DNA from: Ruegeria sp. 6PALISEP08 | GTDB taxonomy: Bacteria; Pseudomonadota; Alphaproteobacteria; Rhodobacterales; Rhodobacteraceae | NCBI RefSeq assembly: GCF_001238295.1 | Contig: NZ_LGXZ01000002.1 | Location: forward strand, 248,001-312,000 | DNA length: 64,000 bases | Reading direction: 5' to 3' | Shown here: in pieces, positions 37,358 to 47,411 of the stretch | How positions within the stretch are numbered: position 1 is the first letter of the stretch | Layout of the letters: each line of letters starts with the position of its first letter | Program-made: the position numbers and the translations under genes | The notes under the pieces: model-generated | The model's input: the letters and a program-made list of their open reading frames with translations, nothing else | What the model was told of the DNA's origin: nothing | Database searches by the model: none

Positions 37358-38965
37358 TCAGTTGGCTTGACGGCGCAGGAAGGCGGGAATTTCAATACGA
37401 TCCTGTTCCGGGTCGGCCTCATCCTGGGCCGGTGCGGTGGCTTCGGACTGGCGCAAAACGGGCTGCTGACGTGGTGCTTGCGCCGGTGTATCCGCAGCAT
37501 GGCCGGTCATCCGATCAATCAGTCGATTGAAGCCAAAACGCGAGCGTTCTTCAGGTTCAGGCTGCGAACCAATCTCGGGCTGACGCGGCGCAGCCGGGCG
37601 TTGCGGCGCTGAAGGAACCTTTTGAACCGCCGCCTGCAAACGTTGGAGCGCTTCGGGCGACGGTGTGCCTGCGGCCTGATGCCCGCGTGGCGCGACATAG
37701 CTTTCGGGCGCATGTTCGATATGCTCGGGCTGAGGCTCGAATTCGGCCACGCGCGGCTGGTAAGCCGGAGGTGGCAGGTCGTCGCTCTCACGCTCGTCAC
37801 GCGGTTGGAACTGCGGTTGCGCAGGCTCTTCTGCGGCCTCAAACAGCGAAGGTTCGCGGGTTTCTTCCATCTGAGGCGCCGCATCTGCCACTTCTGCTGC
37901 AACAGGCGCTTCTTCCTGAACGTGCTCTTCCGCGGAAACGGTGCGGGTCAGCGGCTCGGACATCGAGCGGCGCGCAACAGGCACATCTGCGGATTTTTCG
38001 CTGGCGTCGATGCCGGTGGCAACGACCGATACGCGCATTCCACCTTCCATCACTGTGTCCAGAGTCGACCCGACAATGATGTTCGCTTCTGGATCCACTT
38101 CCTCGCGAATACGATTGGCGGCTTCGTCCAGTTCGAACAGGGTCAGGTCGTGGCTGCCAGTGATGTTGATCAGCACGCCCTTCGCGCCCTTGAGGCTGAT
38201 TTCGTCCAACAGCGGGTTGGCAATGGCTTTTTCCGCCGCCTGAACAGCGCGATCTTCACCGGTCGCTTCACCGGTGCCCATCATCGCCTTGCCCATTTCG
38301 TCCATCACCGCGCGAACGTCGGCAAAGTCGAGGTTGATCAGGCCCGGACGCACCATCAGGTCCGTCACCCCCTTAACCCCTTGGTACAGAACGTCGTCCG
38401 CCATCGAGAACGCCTCGGTAAAGGTGGTTTTCTCATTGGCCAGGCGGAACAGGTTCTGGTTGGGGATGATGATCAGCGTGTCGACAACCTGCTGCAGCGC
38501 TTCAACACCGTCTTCGGCCTGACGCATCCGCTTGGCCCCTTCGAACTGGAAAGGTTTGGTGACAACACCAACGGTCAGAACGCCCAGTTCACGGGCGGCT
38601 TGTGCGATGATCGGTGCGGCGCCGGTGCCGGTGCCACCGCCCATACCGGCAGTGATGAAGCACATATGGGCCCCTGCCAGATGATCGACGATCTGTTCAA
38701 TGCTCTCTTCGGCAGCAGCAGCCCCCACGGTCGGACGGGCCCCTGCCCCCAGACCTTCGGTGACTTTCACGCCCAGTTGCACACGTGCCGAGGACTGACT
38801 TTGCTGCAGTGCTTGCGCGTCGGTGTTGGCGACCACAAAGTCGACACCGTCCAGCTGTTTCTCAATCATGTTATTGACAGCGTTCCCGCCTGCACCGCCA
38901 ACGCCAAATACTGTAATCCGAGGCTTCAGTTCGTCGTGCCCGGGCATCGAAAGATTCAATGTCAT
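37358..38965 (-). CDS. ftsZ: Cell division protein FtsZ
   Basis: A 535-residue tubulin-like GTPase that forms the division ring. The GTP-binding glycine motif GMGGGTGTG is at 107-115, and the core fold ends near residue 320. A long, charged, proline- and glutamine-rich linker of about 190 residues follows, typical of alphaproteobacteria. The conserved tail peptide [10 protein letters not shown] at the very C-terminus binds FtsA and other partners. The gap upstream is 347 bp, so ftsZ probably has its own promoter. Confidence 0.98.
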   Translation of the reverse strand: MTLNLSMPGHDELKPRITVFGVGGAGGNAVNNMIEKQLDGVDFVVANTDAQALQQSQSSARVQLGVKVTEGLGAGARPTVGAAAAEESIEQIVDHLAGAHMCFITAGMGGGTGTGAAPIIAQAARELGVLTVGVVTKPFQFEGAKRMRQAEDGVEALQQVVDTLIIIPNQNLFRLANEKTTFTEAFSMADDVLYQGVKGVTDLMVRPGLINLDFADVRAVMDEMGKAMMGTGEATGEDRAVQAAEKAIANPLLDEISLKGAKGVLINITGSHDLTLFELDEAANRIREEVDPEANIIVGSTLDTVMEGGMRVSVVATGIDASEKSADVPVARRSMSEPLTRTVSAEEHVQEEAPVAAEVADAAPQMEETREPSLFEAAEEPAQPQFQPRDERESDDLPPPAYQPRVAEFEPQPEHIEHAPESYVAPRGHQAAGTPSPEALQRLQAAVQKVPSAPQRPAAPRQPEIGSQPEPEERSRFGFNRLIDRMTGHAADTPAQAPRQQPVLRQSEATAPAQDEADPEQDRIEIPAFLRRQAN

Positions 38966-39312
38966 GCTCTGTCCGCCTGTATTTTTGTCCCGCCAAAGCG
39001 GTGTTTTTCTTACCTATCCTTGGACGATTCTAGCCGGATGATGCGAAAAGGTCACGTCAAAAATCGCGTTTCACCACAAAATATGGAGGAAATAAGGCAC
39101 GAACCGGCGGCATTTTGCAGGCTCTGCCAGATGTAGCGGAAACATCGGCGATCATCACAAGACACCCGACAGGCCGCGAAGGTCTTGCTACCCTTCACGC
39201 TCTGATAGATCGTCATTCACACTGCGGAAAACTGCTCAGGTCCTGCCGCGAGACCTCTGACGGGCCTTGTGGATATCTTGAGTGATAAATCGTCCTGCCG
39301 CAACCGGATTTT
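38966..39312. promoter_or_regulatory. ftsZ upstream region with a GANTC site
   Basis: No gene is supported in these 347 bp between the small exported protein and ftsZ. The sequence is less GC-rich than either gene. It contains one GATTC (39026-39030), a target of the CcrM methylase that times ftsZ transcription in Caulobacter. No convincing CtrA-type TTAA-7-TTAA box was found. A promoter is likely but was not pinpointed. Confidence 0.45.
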
Positions 39313-39732
39313 TCAACTGGTCGGGGCATTTGGGCAGTTCAAGCTGCTTTCCGTAATGCTGCGCACTTCTTGAATCTCTCCGTCCGCGAAGGAGGCGAGC
39401 CGCACCATCAGGCGGTCTTGGTGCAAGAAGGGCCACCAACAGACAGGAATTCCATCCGGGTCGTTGTCATAGAGAAAGCAGATCTGACCGTTTGGCGTGG
39501 TAATTTGCCCATAAACACAGCCACGCCCTTCTTCCCGCCAAACCGAGACGTGGCGGTTCAGAAATTGCTCGGTCCCGACCAGTTCTCCACTGCGAATCTC
39601 ATAAAACATAAGTGTTTTGCCAACAGCCGCATCCAGAAATGCGTCCGGCGTGATCATGCTCTGGGCCATGGCCCAGCCGGGCAGCAGGGCAACGCTCAGC
39701 GCGGCCCCTCGCAGATGTTTACCAATTATCAC
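39313..39732 (-). CDS. Small exported protein of unknown function between ftsA and ftsZ
   Basis: A 139-residue protein with a clear Sec signal (IIGKHLRGAALSVALLPGWAMA, cleavage after about residue 23). The mature domain of ~115 residues has several aromatic and cysteine residues (GCVYGQITTPNGQICFLYD, PVCWWPFLHQDRLMVRLAS), so disulfides are plausible. GTG at 39732 overlaps the last 14 bp of ftsA. The family is not recognised. Its place between ftsA and ftsZ suggests co-expression with division genes, but a division role is only inference. Confidence 0.75.
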   Translation of the reverse strand: MIIGKHLRGAALSVALLPGWAMAQSMITPDAFLDAAVGKTLMFYEIRSGELVGTEQFLNRHVSVWREEGRGCVYGQITTPNGQICFLYDNDPDGIPVCWWPFLHQDRLMVRLASFADGEIQEVRSITESSLNCPNAPTS

Positions 39733-41056
39733 GAAACCACCGCACGGCGCGCTTGAACGGGCGCGCAGCATAGGTGTCGACTGGGATCTCGAAGTCCCAC
39801 CATTCATCCTGCGGGTGGGCCGCAAACAGGCTGAGACCCACGGCGGAGGAAAACGCAGGGCCCGTTGCCGATTGCGGCAGGCCATGTACACGCAGCGGGC
39901 GTCCCAGGCGCACGCGCTGCCCCAGAATGCGGGTAGCAAGCCCGTCCAGCCCCATGATCTGACTGCCGCCCCCGGTCAGAACGATCTGTTGGCTTGGCAT
40001 ATGTTCGAACCCGGCGGCATCCAGCCGCACTCGGACCTCTTCCAGAATTTCTTCGACGCGCGGACGCATGATTCCGATCAGCTCGGCCCGGCTGACAGTG
40101 CGACGGTCATGTTCCCAGTCGCCCGTGTCGCCACCAATGTCGATCATGTCCCGGTCATCGGCCCCGGTGGCGTGAACGCCCCCATTGAAGGTTTTGATCC
40201 GTTCGGCCACTGCCGCGGGCACACCCAGACCCATCGAAATGTCGCTGGTCACATGATCGCCGCCCATGCCGACGCAATCCGCGTAGATCATGTGTTTTTT
40301 CATGAAGATCGACACGCTGGTGGTGCCACCGCCCATATCGATACAGGCTGCGCCAAGCTCTTGTTCATCTTCGACCAACGCTGAAACGCCCGAAACATAG
40401 GCTGAGTTGGCAATGCCTGCCAGCTCAAGGTCACAGCGCTTGATACAGCGCACGATGTTCTGGATCGCCGTCGCATCGACAGTCAGCATATGCATATCGA
40501 CCGCAAGGCTTTGGCCCATCTGTCCGCGCGGATCAATCAGGCCAGAACGGTTGTCCAGCGCAAAGTTCACTGGTTGCGCATGCAGTACTTCGCGTCCTTC
40601 GCCGTAATCGGGCACGTCGCAAGCGTTCAAAACGCGTCCAACCTCGGCCTCGGACACAAGCTGACCGTCAAGGTCCACCTGCGCGTCCAACCCGTATGAG
40701 CGAGGGTTGGCCCCAGAGAAACATGCAATCACGTGATCAACACGGATATCGGCCATTTTCTGCGCCGCCTGCAGCGCGGTGCGAATGGCGCGTTCGGTTT
40801 CCTGCATGGCGGTGACTTCGCCAAATTGCACTCCGCGAGAGCGCGTGGTCGCCGCTCCGATGACGCGGAACCCAGTCTGACCGGCCATCGAGCCGATGGT
40901 GTTGTCTTCACTCAGTCGGCCAGTGCCGTCAAAACGCAAGACAAGGCAGGCAATCTTGGAACTGCCCACATCCAGAATAGCGATCACACCGCGTTGTAAA
41001 GCCTGCCGCCGCATCTGCCGCATGGCACGTTGGGACTGATAAAGATCGGTCATCAT
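39719..41056 (-). CDS. ftsA: Cell division protein FtsA
   Basis: A 445-residue actin-like ATPase that tethers FtsZ to the membrane. Motifs include AILDVGSSKIACLVLRFD (phosphate 1), ACIDMGGGTTSVSIF (phosphate 2) and VLTGGGSQIMGL (adenosine). The C-terminus FKRAVRWFRDNW is an amphipathic membrane-targeting helix. ATG at 41056 has another ATG directly after it. It starts 5 bp past the end of ftsQ. Confidence 0.97.
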   Translation of the reverse strand: MMTDLYQSQRAMRQMRRQALQRGVIAILDVGSSKIACLVLRFDGTGRLSEDNTIGSMAGQTGFRVIGAATTRSRGVQFGEVTAMQETERAIRTALQAAQKMADIRVDHVIACFSGANPRSYGLDAQVDLDGQLVSEAEVGRVLNACDVPDYGEGREVLHAQPVNFALDNRSGLIDPRGQMGQSLAVDMHMLTVDATAIQNIVRCIKRCDLELAGIANSAYVSGVSALVEDEQELGAACIDMGGGTTSVSIFMKKHMIYADCVGMGGDHVTSDISMGLGVPAAVAERIKTFNGGVHATGADDRDMIDIGGDTGDWEHDRRTVSRAELIGIMRPRVEEILEEVRVRLDAAGFEHMPSQQIVLTGGGSQIMGLDGLATRILGQRVRLGRPLRVHGLPQSATGPAFSSAVGLSLFAAHPQDEWWDFEIPVDTYAARPFKRAVRWFRDNW

Positions 41057-41061
41057 TGTCG

Positions 41062-42069
41062 TTACTGCCCGTTACTCACATTCACTTTTGTATTCCACCA
41101 GTCTTCGCTGGCGGCTTTGGTCATTCGGATGGTTGGACGCTGGCCAAGGCGCATATCCACCACGGCCACGTCGCGTTCCAGAAGGTCCTGCACTTCGTTC
41201 ACAGCAAGCACGCGCTCCAGCGCGCGCACCGGGCGGTCGGTCGGCAGCATGATGCGCTGACCGCGGTCCAGAACCAGATCCCAGCGCCGTTCGCCCACAC
41301 GTACAAGCCCGCGCACGCGATTGCCCAGGCTGCGCGAAGTCCGGAATAGCTCGAGCGCTTCAGCCACATGGGCATCCGCGCCCCTGCCCGCAATCAACGG
41401 CAGGTCAACATGATCCTTGCGCGAGGGGGTTTCCTTGACATGGGCTCCGGTTTCATCCAGCAGTTCCAACCCATCGCGGGTGCGCCAGACGATCACGGGT
41501 TGCCGCTCGACCACATCCACTTGCAGGATGCCGCCCGGGCGGATGCGCACGGTTGCGGATTTCACCGGGTCCAGCCCAGTGATCGTGTCGCGCATATGCT
41601 CGACGTCCAGATCCCAGGAACTGATCGGGAAATCCAGAGGCACAACCTCGCGAATATCCTCGGACAGGCTGGTCCCTGCCCCATCGATGGCCATCAGATT
41701 GACCATGAATTCGGGGCGGTCCTGAATCGAGGTGCGGATATCGGCGGCAAAGGCCATGACAGCCTCGCGGCGCTCTTCCGAGGCGAAGTAAAGCCCTACG
41801 GCTGCCGCAAAGGCGCAGAGCGGCAGGCCCACTTTGACGCCCATGCGAATGCCCGGCGTCAGCATCCATCGCTGGAGCCGATAGCTGAGACGCGAAGGCG
41901 CCGGATCGCTGCGGCGCGCAGTGCGTGAAAACACCCGTGCCCCACGCAGGCGCAAAAGCGGCTCGGTCTCATGCGGTTCTGTGTCCGCCGAGGCGAAATC
42001 AGCATCCGGCCCCGAAAGGGGTTTGGACCGATGGATTTCCAACGAACGGCTGGCGGTCAGCGGTCGCAT
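41062..42069 (-). CDS. ftsQ: Cell division protein FtsQ
   Basis: A 335-residue bitopic protein of the FtsQLB complex. It has a cytoplasmic N-terminal tail of ~80 residues, one membrane helix (VGLPLCAFAAAVGLYFA), then a POTRA domain (PEFMVNLMAIDGAGTSLSEDIREVV) and a beta domain. ATG at 42069 has GGAGGA 6 nt upstream and overlaps the end of ddl by 13 bp. Sequence conservation of the family is low, so context supports the call. Confidence 0.93.
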   Translation of the reverse strand: MRPLTASRSLEIHRSKPLSGPDADFASADTEPHETEPLLRLRGARVFSRTARRSDPAPSRLSYRLQRWMLTPGIRMGVKVGLPLCAFAAAVGLYFASEERREAVMAFAADIRTSIQDRPEFMVNLMAIDGAGTSLSEDIREVVPLDFPISSWDLDVEHMRDTITGLDPVKSATVRIRPGGILQVDVVERQPVIVWRTRDGLELLDETGAHVKETPSRKDHVDLPLIAGRGADAHVAEALELFRTSRSLGNRVRGLVRVGERRWDLVLDRGQRIMLPTDRPVRALERVLAVNEVQDLLERDVAVVDMRLGQRPTIRMTKAASEDWWNTKVNVSNGQ

Positions 42070-42974
42070 GTGGCGTCCTCCACCATCCAGGCGCAAAGCT
42101 GGCCGAATGTCATGCCCAGATGGGCGGCCTGTTCCGGGGCCAGCGATGTAGGCGTCATGCCGGGTTGAGTGTTGGTCTCCAGCAGAAACAGACCATCGGC
42201 GCCCATGCTGTCATCCCACCGAAAATCGGTACGGCTGACGCCCCTACATCCCAAGGCATCATGCGCCCGCCCTGCGTAGTCTATGCAGCGGTCGAAGATG
42301 TCTTGCGGAATATCAGCGGGCAGCACATGCCAAGACCCGCCGGGCTTGTACTTGGCATCATAATCGTACCAACCGCCATCAATCATGATCTCGGTCACGG
42401 TCAGGGCGCGGTCGCCCATCACGGTCACGGTCAGTTCGCGCCCTGCCACGTATTTTTCGACCATGATCTGATCGGGCATGTCTTCAGACAATTGCGGCGG
42501 GCCGTTAGCGTTTTCGTGCACGATGTAGATGCCGACGCTGGAGCCTTCGTTGTTCGGCTTGGCCACGTAAGGCGGTTCCAGCACGTGCGCTTCGATCACT
42601 GCAGTTTTCGGAACGATCAAACTGGGAACTACGGGCAGCCCTACGGCCTGATACACTTCCTTGCTACGCTGTTTGTCCATCGCCAGGGCCGAGGCCAGCA
42701 CGCCAGAGTGCGTATAGGGAATCCGCATCCATTCCAGCAGACCCTGAACGCAACCGTCTTCACCCCAGCGGCCATGCAGGGCATTGAAAACCACATCAGG
42801 CTTGATGTCCAAAAGGCGCGCATAGAGGTCGGGACCTGCGTCCAGCTCGACCACTTCAAAACCTTCTCCCACAAGGGCGGCTGCGCATTCGCGCCCAGAA
42901 CTGAGAGACACCTCGCGTTCCGCCGAGGGTCCACCCATCAATACCACCACTTTGGGGTTTGTCCTGCTCGACAT
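42057..42974 (-). CDS. ddl: D-alanine-D-alanine ligase
   Basis: A 305-residue ATP-grasp enzyme that makes the D-Ala-D-Ala end of the murein peptide. Motifs include VVLMGGPSAEREVSLSSG, FNALHGRWGEDGCVQG, YVAKPNNEGSSVGIY and the FLLETNTQPGMT metal-binding end. ATG at 42974 is preferred over a TTG six codons upstream. It overlaps ftsQ and follows murB by 109 bp. Confidence 0.96.
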   Translation of the reverse strand: MSSRTNPKVVVLMGGPSAEREVSLSSGRECAAALVGEGFEVVELDAGPDLYARLLDIKPDVVFNALHGRWGEDGCVQGLLEWMRIPYTHSGVLASALAMDKQRSKEVYQAVGLPVVPSLIVPKTAVIEAHVLEPPYVAKPNNEGSSVGIYIVHENANGPPQLSEDMPDQIMVEKYVAGRELTVTVMGDRALTVTEIMIDGGWYDYDAKYKPGGSWHVLPADIPQDIFDRCIDYAGRAHDALGCRGVSRTDFRWDDSMGADGLFLLETNTQPGMTPTSLAPEQAAHLGMTFGQLCAWMVEDATCDR

Positions 42975-43083
42975 ACCCAACGTGCGCCTCAATGTCCCCG
43001 GACCTTATGTCTTGGTCCGTACTGCGTTTATGCCTTTGATCCGTCGCCTGAATTTGCCTGTTATTGGTCTGACGGTTGGGGCT

Positions 43084-44010
43084 TTATTCTTTCAGCGGAT
43101 CTCCGACCCGCATGATTTCCCACTCTAGCGTGATGCCGCTTGTTTCGTAAACCTTTTTTCGCACTTCTTCACCCAGACCCTCAAGGTCAGCAGCGGTGGC
43201 GGTTCCAGTATTGATCAGGAAATTCGAGTGTTTGGGACTCATCTGCGCACCGCCAAGCGTCGCGCCACGCATCCCTGCATCGTCGATCACTTTCCACGCC
43301 TTAAGATCATGCACGTCATCCGCCTGACCTGTCGAGGAAAACCCCGCCGGGTTGCGAAAGGTCGACCCTGCGCTACGGTCCTTGGTCGGCTGGGTTTCGT
43401 CGCGCTTTTTCAGCTGCGCTTCCATGCGGGCATGGAGGTCTTCGGGACTGCCCGACGGGCCTTCAAACGTGGCGGAAACTAACACTGCTCCTTCGGGCAG
43501 GTCTGTTTGCCGATAGCGGAAATTTAGGTCATCCGGCGTGAGGTTCAGAACCTCACCGCACCTTGTGACAATGGTGGCCTTTTGCAGCACATCCGCTGTG
43601 TAGCTGCCATAGCATCCCGCGTTCATCCGCACTGCCCCACCGATCGAGCCGGGGATGGTCCTCAGAAACGTAAGGTCCACCCCCGCATCCGCTGCCTTGC
43701 GTGCCACATGGGCATCCAGCGCGGCAGACCCGGCAGTGACGGTGGTTCCGTCGACCTCAATCCTGTTGAACCCACGCCCCAACCGGATCACCACAGCGCG
43801 CAGGCCACCATCCCGCACGATCAGGTTCGAACCAACCCCCATTGGGAAGACAGGAACATCTGACGGAAGATCACGCAGAAACGCCTGCAGGTCTTCGAGG
43901 TCGGCAGGTTGGAACAGGTAGTCCGCCGGGCCGCCAACACGCAGCCAGGTGAGGTCGTTCAGCGGGCGTGCCGAGTTCAGGCGCCCCCGAACTTCAGGCA
44001 GGTTGCTCAT
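43084..44010 (-). CDS. murB: UDP-N-acetylenolpyruvoylglucosamine reductase
   Basis: A 308-residue FAD enzyme that reduces UDP-GlcNAc-enolpyruvate to UDP-MurNAc. Motifs include [43 protein letters not shown], the [15 protein letters not shown] flavin loop and the GSTFRNPAG segment that positions the catalytic serine. It is the short type II form without the extra C-terminal insert. Its ATG overlaps the stop of the small membrane gene upstream by 4 bp. Confidence 0.96.
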   Translation of the reverse strand: MSNLPEVRGRLNSARPLNDLTWLRVGGPADYLFQPADLEDLQAFLRDLPSDVPVFPMGVGSNLIVRDGGLRAVVIRLGRGFNRIEVDGTTVTAGSAALDAHVARKAADAGVDLTFLRTIPGSIGGAVRMNAGCYGSYTADVLQKATIVTRCGEVLNLTPDDLNFRYRQTDLPEGAVLVSATFEGPSGSPEDLHARMEAQLKKRDETQPTKDRSAGSTFRNPAGFSSTGQADDVHDLKAWKVIDDAGMRGATLGGAQMSPKHSNFLINTGTATAADLEGLGEEVRKKVYETSGITLEWEIMRVGDPLKE

Positions 44011-44300
44011 GCGTTTGACTTTGCGGCCAGCCCGCGCCCGCCAACGCCGCCGGCGATCACAGCAAGCAGGAAGGGCAGGACCGAGCCGGTCAGCCAGACG
44101 AAGGGTCCGAATGCCTGTTCCTCTTCACCTGTTCCGACGCCCGCCAGCATTACGATCAGCACCAAGGCACCAGCCGAGGTCAGGCCGATGAGCCATAACA
44201 AACCCCTGATTCCGATCCAACGCCCAGCAACAAACCCGGCAACAGCGCCAAGGATCAAAGAAATGAGCGGCAGATAAGCGAAAGTGGCGATGTCGACCAT
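44007..44300 (-). CDS. Small membrane protein upstream of murB
   Basis: A 97-residue protein with three hydrophobic helices (about 8-26, 33-53 and 66-85) joined by short loops. The family is not recognised. The TGA overlaps the murB ATG, and the gene lies 21 bp after the second DUF2484 gene, so it is clearly part of the operon. A role in the cell envelope is inferred from position only. Confidence 0.7.
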   Translation of the reverse strand: MVDIATFAYLPLISLILGAVAGFVAGRWIGIRGLLWLIGLTSAGALVLIVMLAGVGTGEEEQAFGPFVWLTGSVLPFLLAVIAGGVGGRGLAAKSNA

Positions 44301-44321
44301 GGAGCCTCCTGAAAACGACCG

Positions 44322-44588
44322 TTACTTACTGGCCGCCTTCATGCCCTGCATTTTTGTCTTTGTCCAACGGGTCAGGTAAATCATCGGCCAGCGCAGCATT
44401 GACATGCCCATCCCCAGCACCAACAGGCCGATCCACGGGCCGTGCTGGTACGTGACATAGCCCAGGATCGGGATTCCCACGGCGATCAGGATGTAAGCCC
44501 GTGTCCAGTGGTTATCCTTGCTGGGGATCATCGCAAGGATATTTGCAGACAAGCCCCAAAGAGCGGCCAGAGCGAGGGACCAGCTCAT
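44322..44588 (-). CDS. DUF2484 family membrane protein (second copy)
   Basis: An 88-residue membrane protein with about three helices. It shares the pattern AALWxxxAxxxAMxP, then GxWxxLxxLxxxxSMxRxPxxYxxRW, with the gene just upstream, so the two are tandem paralogues. ATG at 44588 overlaps the stop of the first copy (ATGA). As far as I know DUF2484 is a family seen in Rhodobacterales next to murB/murC; its function is unknown. Confidence 0.75.
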   Translation of the reverse strand: MSWSLALAALWGLSANILAMIPSKDNHWTRAYILIAVGIPILGYVTYQHGPWIGLLVLGMGMSMLRWPMIYLTRWTKTKMQGMKAASK

Positions 44589-44833
44589 TCTGCCACCTCT
44601 CGGCCCGTCCATTTGCGCCAGTAATAACGGATCGGGTTGCGGAACATCGACACGAAGCCACCAAAGGCAAGAACAGACCAAACCCAGCCATGGCCATATC
44701 CCAACCAAACGATCAGAACCGGCGCGCAGATTAAAAGGACGATCCCCGGAGGGAATTGCAGCCGCATCGGCAGCATCGCCACAACGGTCGCACAGATCAC
44801 CCAGAGGGCCGCAAAGATTACGGAATAATCCAT
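44585..44833 (-). CDS. DUF2484 family membrane protein (first copy)
   Basis: An 82-residue membrane protein (MDYSVIFAALWVICATVVAMLPMR at the start, VSMFRNPIRYYWRKWTG near the end). It is the closer match to the family pattern of the two tandem copies. It begins 74 bp after murC with an AGGAGGGG site (on the minus strand) and is coupled to the second copy by an ATGA overlap. A role as a small envelope or divisome accessory is inference from location. Confidence 0.78.
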   Translation of the reverse strand: MDYSVIFAALWVICATVVAMLPMRLQFPPGIVLLICAPVLIVWLGYGHGWVWSVLAFGGFVSMFRNPIRYYWRKWTGREVAE

Positions 44834-44907
44834 TTCCCCTCCTAAGGTCGGTGATGGCGGGTAGCAGGTTGGTTCACCCTATGGTTGCACACCAATGGAC
44901 CGGAATG

Positions 44908-46317
44908 TCAAACAGCTTGTTTTCTTAACAGTCTCTCGGGCAGAGCATTGGCCCAGGCGCTGATCGTACCGGCCCCAAGGCAAACGACCATGTCTCCTGG
45001 ACGGGCCTGTTCCCGCACCAAGCGCTCAAGATCGTTTTCGTCCAACAGCGCCCGTGCGTGGCGGTGGCCATGGCGGATCAACCCCTGCACCAGATCGTCG
45101 CGGGAGGCCCCTTCGATCGGCTCTTCACCAGCCGCGAAGATATCAGCGATGGCCACGACATCGGCGTCGTTAAAGCAGGTGCAGAAATCGTCGAACAGGT
45201 TGGACAGGCGTGAGTAGCGGTGAGGTTGGTGAACGGCGATGACGCGGCCTTCGGTCGCTTGGCGCGCAGCCTTTAGGACAGCAGCGATTTCGACCGGATG
45301 ATGGCCGTAGTCATCGATGATGGTGACACCGTCAACTTCTCCAACCTTGGTGAAGCGCCGATTGACCCCGCCAAAATTGGCCAGGGCCTCGCGAATTTCA
45401 GTCGCTTTCATACCCAGATGGCGCGCGACAGCCACAGCAGACAGCGCGTTCGAGACGTTATGATCACCGGGCATCGGCAGGGTGCAGCCTTCGATCACCT
45501 TGTCTTCGTATTGCAGGTGAATGTCGAAATGGGCGACACCGCCTTTGTAGGTCAGGTTTTCCGCCCGCACATCGGCCTGTGCATTGAACCCATAGGTGCG
45601 CACGCGGCGGTCGGCGATACGACCAACCAGAGCCTGAACCTCGGCATGGTCAGTGCAGCAGACAGCGAGGCCATAGAATGGCAGGTTCGAAACAAACTCG
45701 TGGAAACCGTCCCGCAATCTGTCGAAATCGCCCCAGTGCTCCATATGCTCGGGGTCGATATTGGTGACGATGGCGATGGTAGCGGGCAGACGGTTGAACG
45801 AGCCGTCGGACTCGTCTGCCTCAACCACCATCCATTCGCCCTGCCCCATGCGTGCATTCGAGCCATAGGCGTGGATGATGCCGCCATTGATTACAGTCGG
45901 GTCGAAATCTCCCGCCACCATGAGTTCCGCCATCATCGTGGTCGTGGTGGTCTTGCCGTGCGTGCCGGCAATGGCGATGTTCGAGCGCAAGCGCATCAAC
46001 TCGGCCAGCATGTCGGCCCGGCGAACGACGGGCAGCCCTTGCGCGCGCGCTTCATCCAGTTCCGGGTTGCCCGGTTTGATCGCGGTCGAGACGACCACAA
46101 CGGCCGCGTTTTCCAGGTTTTCGGCCCGTTGTCCGACAAAAATCTCTGCGCCCAAACTTGCCAAGCGGTCGGTGATCTTGGAAGTCTTGAGGTCCGAGCC
46201 CTGCACCCGGTACCCCAAATTGAGAAGAACCTCGGCGATCCCGGACATCCCGATCCCTCCGATCCCAACAAAGTGAATCGGTCCTACGTCTTGCGGCAGT
46301 TTGGTTGCAGGATTCAT
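44908..46317 (-). CDS. murC: UDP-N-acetylmuramate-L-alanine ligase
   Basis: A 469-residue Mur ligase that adds L-alanine to UDP-MurNAc. The N-terminal [19 protein letters not shown] loop binds the UDP substrate. The ATP loop is [11 protein letters not shown] near residue 118. The ligase domain contains [11 protein letters not shown] and [12 protein letters not shown] [10 protein letters not shown]. Its start overlaps the end of murG (ATGA), and the length is normal. Confidence 0.97.
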   Translation of the reverse strand: MNPATKLPQDVGPIHFVGIGGIGMSGIAEVLLNLGYRVQGSDLKTSKITDRLASLGAEIFVGQRAENLENAAVVVVSTAIKPGNPELDEARAQGLPVVRRADMLAELMRLRSNIAIAGTHGKTTTTTMMAELMVAGDFDPTVINGGIIHAYGSNARMGQGEWMVVEADESDGSFNRLPATIAIVTNIDPEHMEHWGDFDRLRDGFHEFVSNLPFYGLAVCCTDHAEVQALVGRIADRRVRTYGFNAQADVRAENLTYKGGVAHFDIHLQYEDKVIEGCTLPMPGDHNVSNALSAVAVARHLGMKATEIREALANFGGVNRRFTKVGEVDGVTIIDDYGHHPVEIAAVLKAARQATEGRVIAVHQPHRYSRLSNLFDDFCTCFNDADVVAIADIFAAGEEPIEGASRDDLVQGLIRHGHRHARALLDENDLERLVREQARPGDMVVCLGAGTISAWANALPERLLRKQAV

Positions 46318-47411
46318 GCGGTCTCCTTCTGCGCCAGTTGTTCGACAAGATGCACCAGACGCTCGGTCGCGTCGGGGGCACCGGTCGAAAGGGCGGCATG
46401 GGCCATTTTCTGTGCGGCTTCGGGGTTGGTCAGAACCGTGGTGATTTGATGCGTCAATGCGTGAACGTCAAGGGCGTTTTCGGGGACCATGATCGCACCG
46501 CCAGCCTGTACCAGTCCGCGCGCATTGGCGGTTTGGTGATCTCCGGCGGCGGCGGCAAACGGGACCAGGATCGAGGGTCGCCCAATGACGGAGATATCTG
46601 CAACACTGGACGCGCCCGAGCGCGAGATCACCAACTGTGCATCCGACATGCGACGGGGCACGTCAGCGAAAAAGGTCTGAACTTCGGCGCGGATGCCATG
46701 ATCATTGTAGAACGCTGTAACGCGCGCACTGTCCTCATCCCGCGCCTGATGCGAAACACGGATGTGGTTACGGATGTTTTCAGGCAAGGCGGCAATGGCC
46801 TCGGGCACCACGTCGCTCAGGATACGCGCACCTTGTGAGCCCCCCATGACCAAAATCGACATCGGGTAGTCGCCGGGCGGGATGTATCCGGCGGCAGCGC
46901 GGTCCAGTACAGCGGCGCGCACCGGGTTGCCGGTGTGGACGCCCTGCGCCCCTTCGGGCAAGTCCGTTGGCCAGACACCGCAAGCAACCTGCGCAACACG
47001 GGTGGCGAAAAGCTTGTTCACACGGCCCAGCACACCGTTCTGTTCGTGGATCATGCGTGGGATCTTTAGCAGTGTTGCCGCGCCCAACGCAGGGATCGAC
47101 GGATACCCGCCAAACCCAACAACCACGTCGGGCTTATCACGCATCATCTGGAACGCCATGCTGGTTACACCGCCCACGATCTTTGGGCCGACCAGCGCCT
47201 TGGCTGCCAAACCGCCGCGCGCGAAGGTAGCCGAGGACACCTCGGTAATCTCGGTCGCATCCGGGAAGCCACCGGTATAACGCGCACCGCGTGGATCGGT
47301 GGACAGGCGCACCCGCCAGCCCTTCTGCAGCAAAGCCTCGGCCAAGGCCTGAGCGGGGAACATGTGGCCCCCGGTTCCGCCAGCCGCAATCAACAGGTAA
47401 GGGCTCCCCAT
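46314..47411 (-). CDS. murG: UDP-GlcNAc:lipid I N-acetylglucosaminyltransferase
   Basis: A 365-residue GT-B glycosyltransferase that makes lipid II at the inner face of the membrane. The N-terminal glycine loop is [12 protein letters not shown]. The [21 protein letters not shown] and [11 protein letters not shown] segments are family motifs. ATG at 47411 shares one base with the ftsW stop (TAATG), so translation is coupled. The longer open frame upstream is the ftsW gene read in another frame. Confidence 0.97.
   Translation of the reverse strand: MGSPYLLIAAGGTGGHMFPAQALAEALLQKGWRVRLSTDPRGARYTGGFPDATEITEVSSATFARGGLAAKALVGPKIVGGVTSMAFQMMRDKPDVVVGFGGYPSIPALGAATLLKIPRMIHEQNGVLGRVNKLFATRVAQVACGVWPTDLPEGAQGVHTGNPVRAAVLDRAAAGYIPPGDYPMSILVMGGSQGARILSDVVPEAIAALPENIRNHIRVSHQARDEDSARVTAFYNDHGIRAEVQTFFADVPRRMSDAQLVISRSGASSVADISVIGRPSILVPFAAAAGDHQTANARGLVQAGGAIMVPENALDVHALTHQITTVLTNPEAAQKMAHAALSTGAPDATERLVHLVEQLAQKETA

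Noticed and set aside
37622-39136. A 504-codon open frame antisense to ftsZ
   Set aside because: Shadow; its sequence is cysteine/arginine-rich without any known domain.
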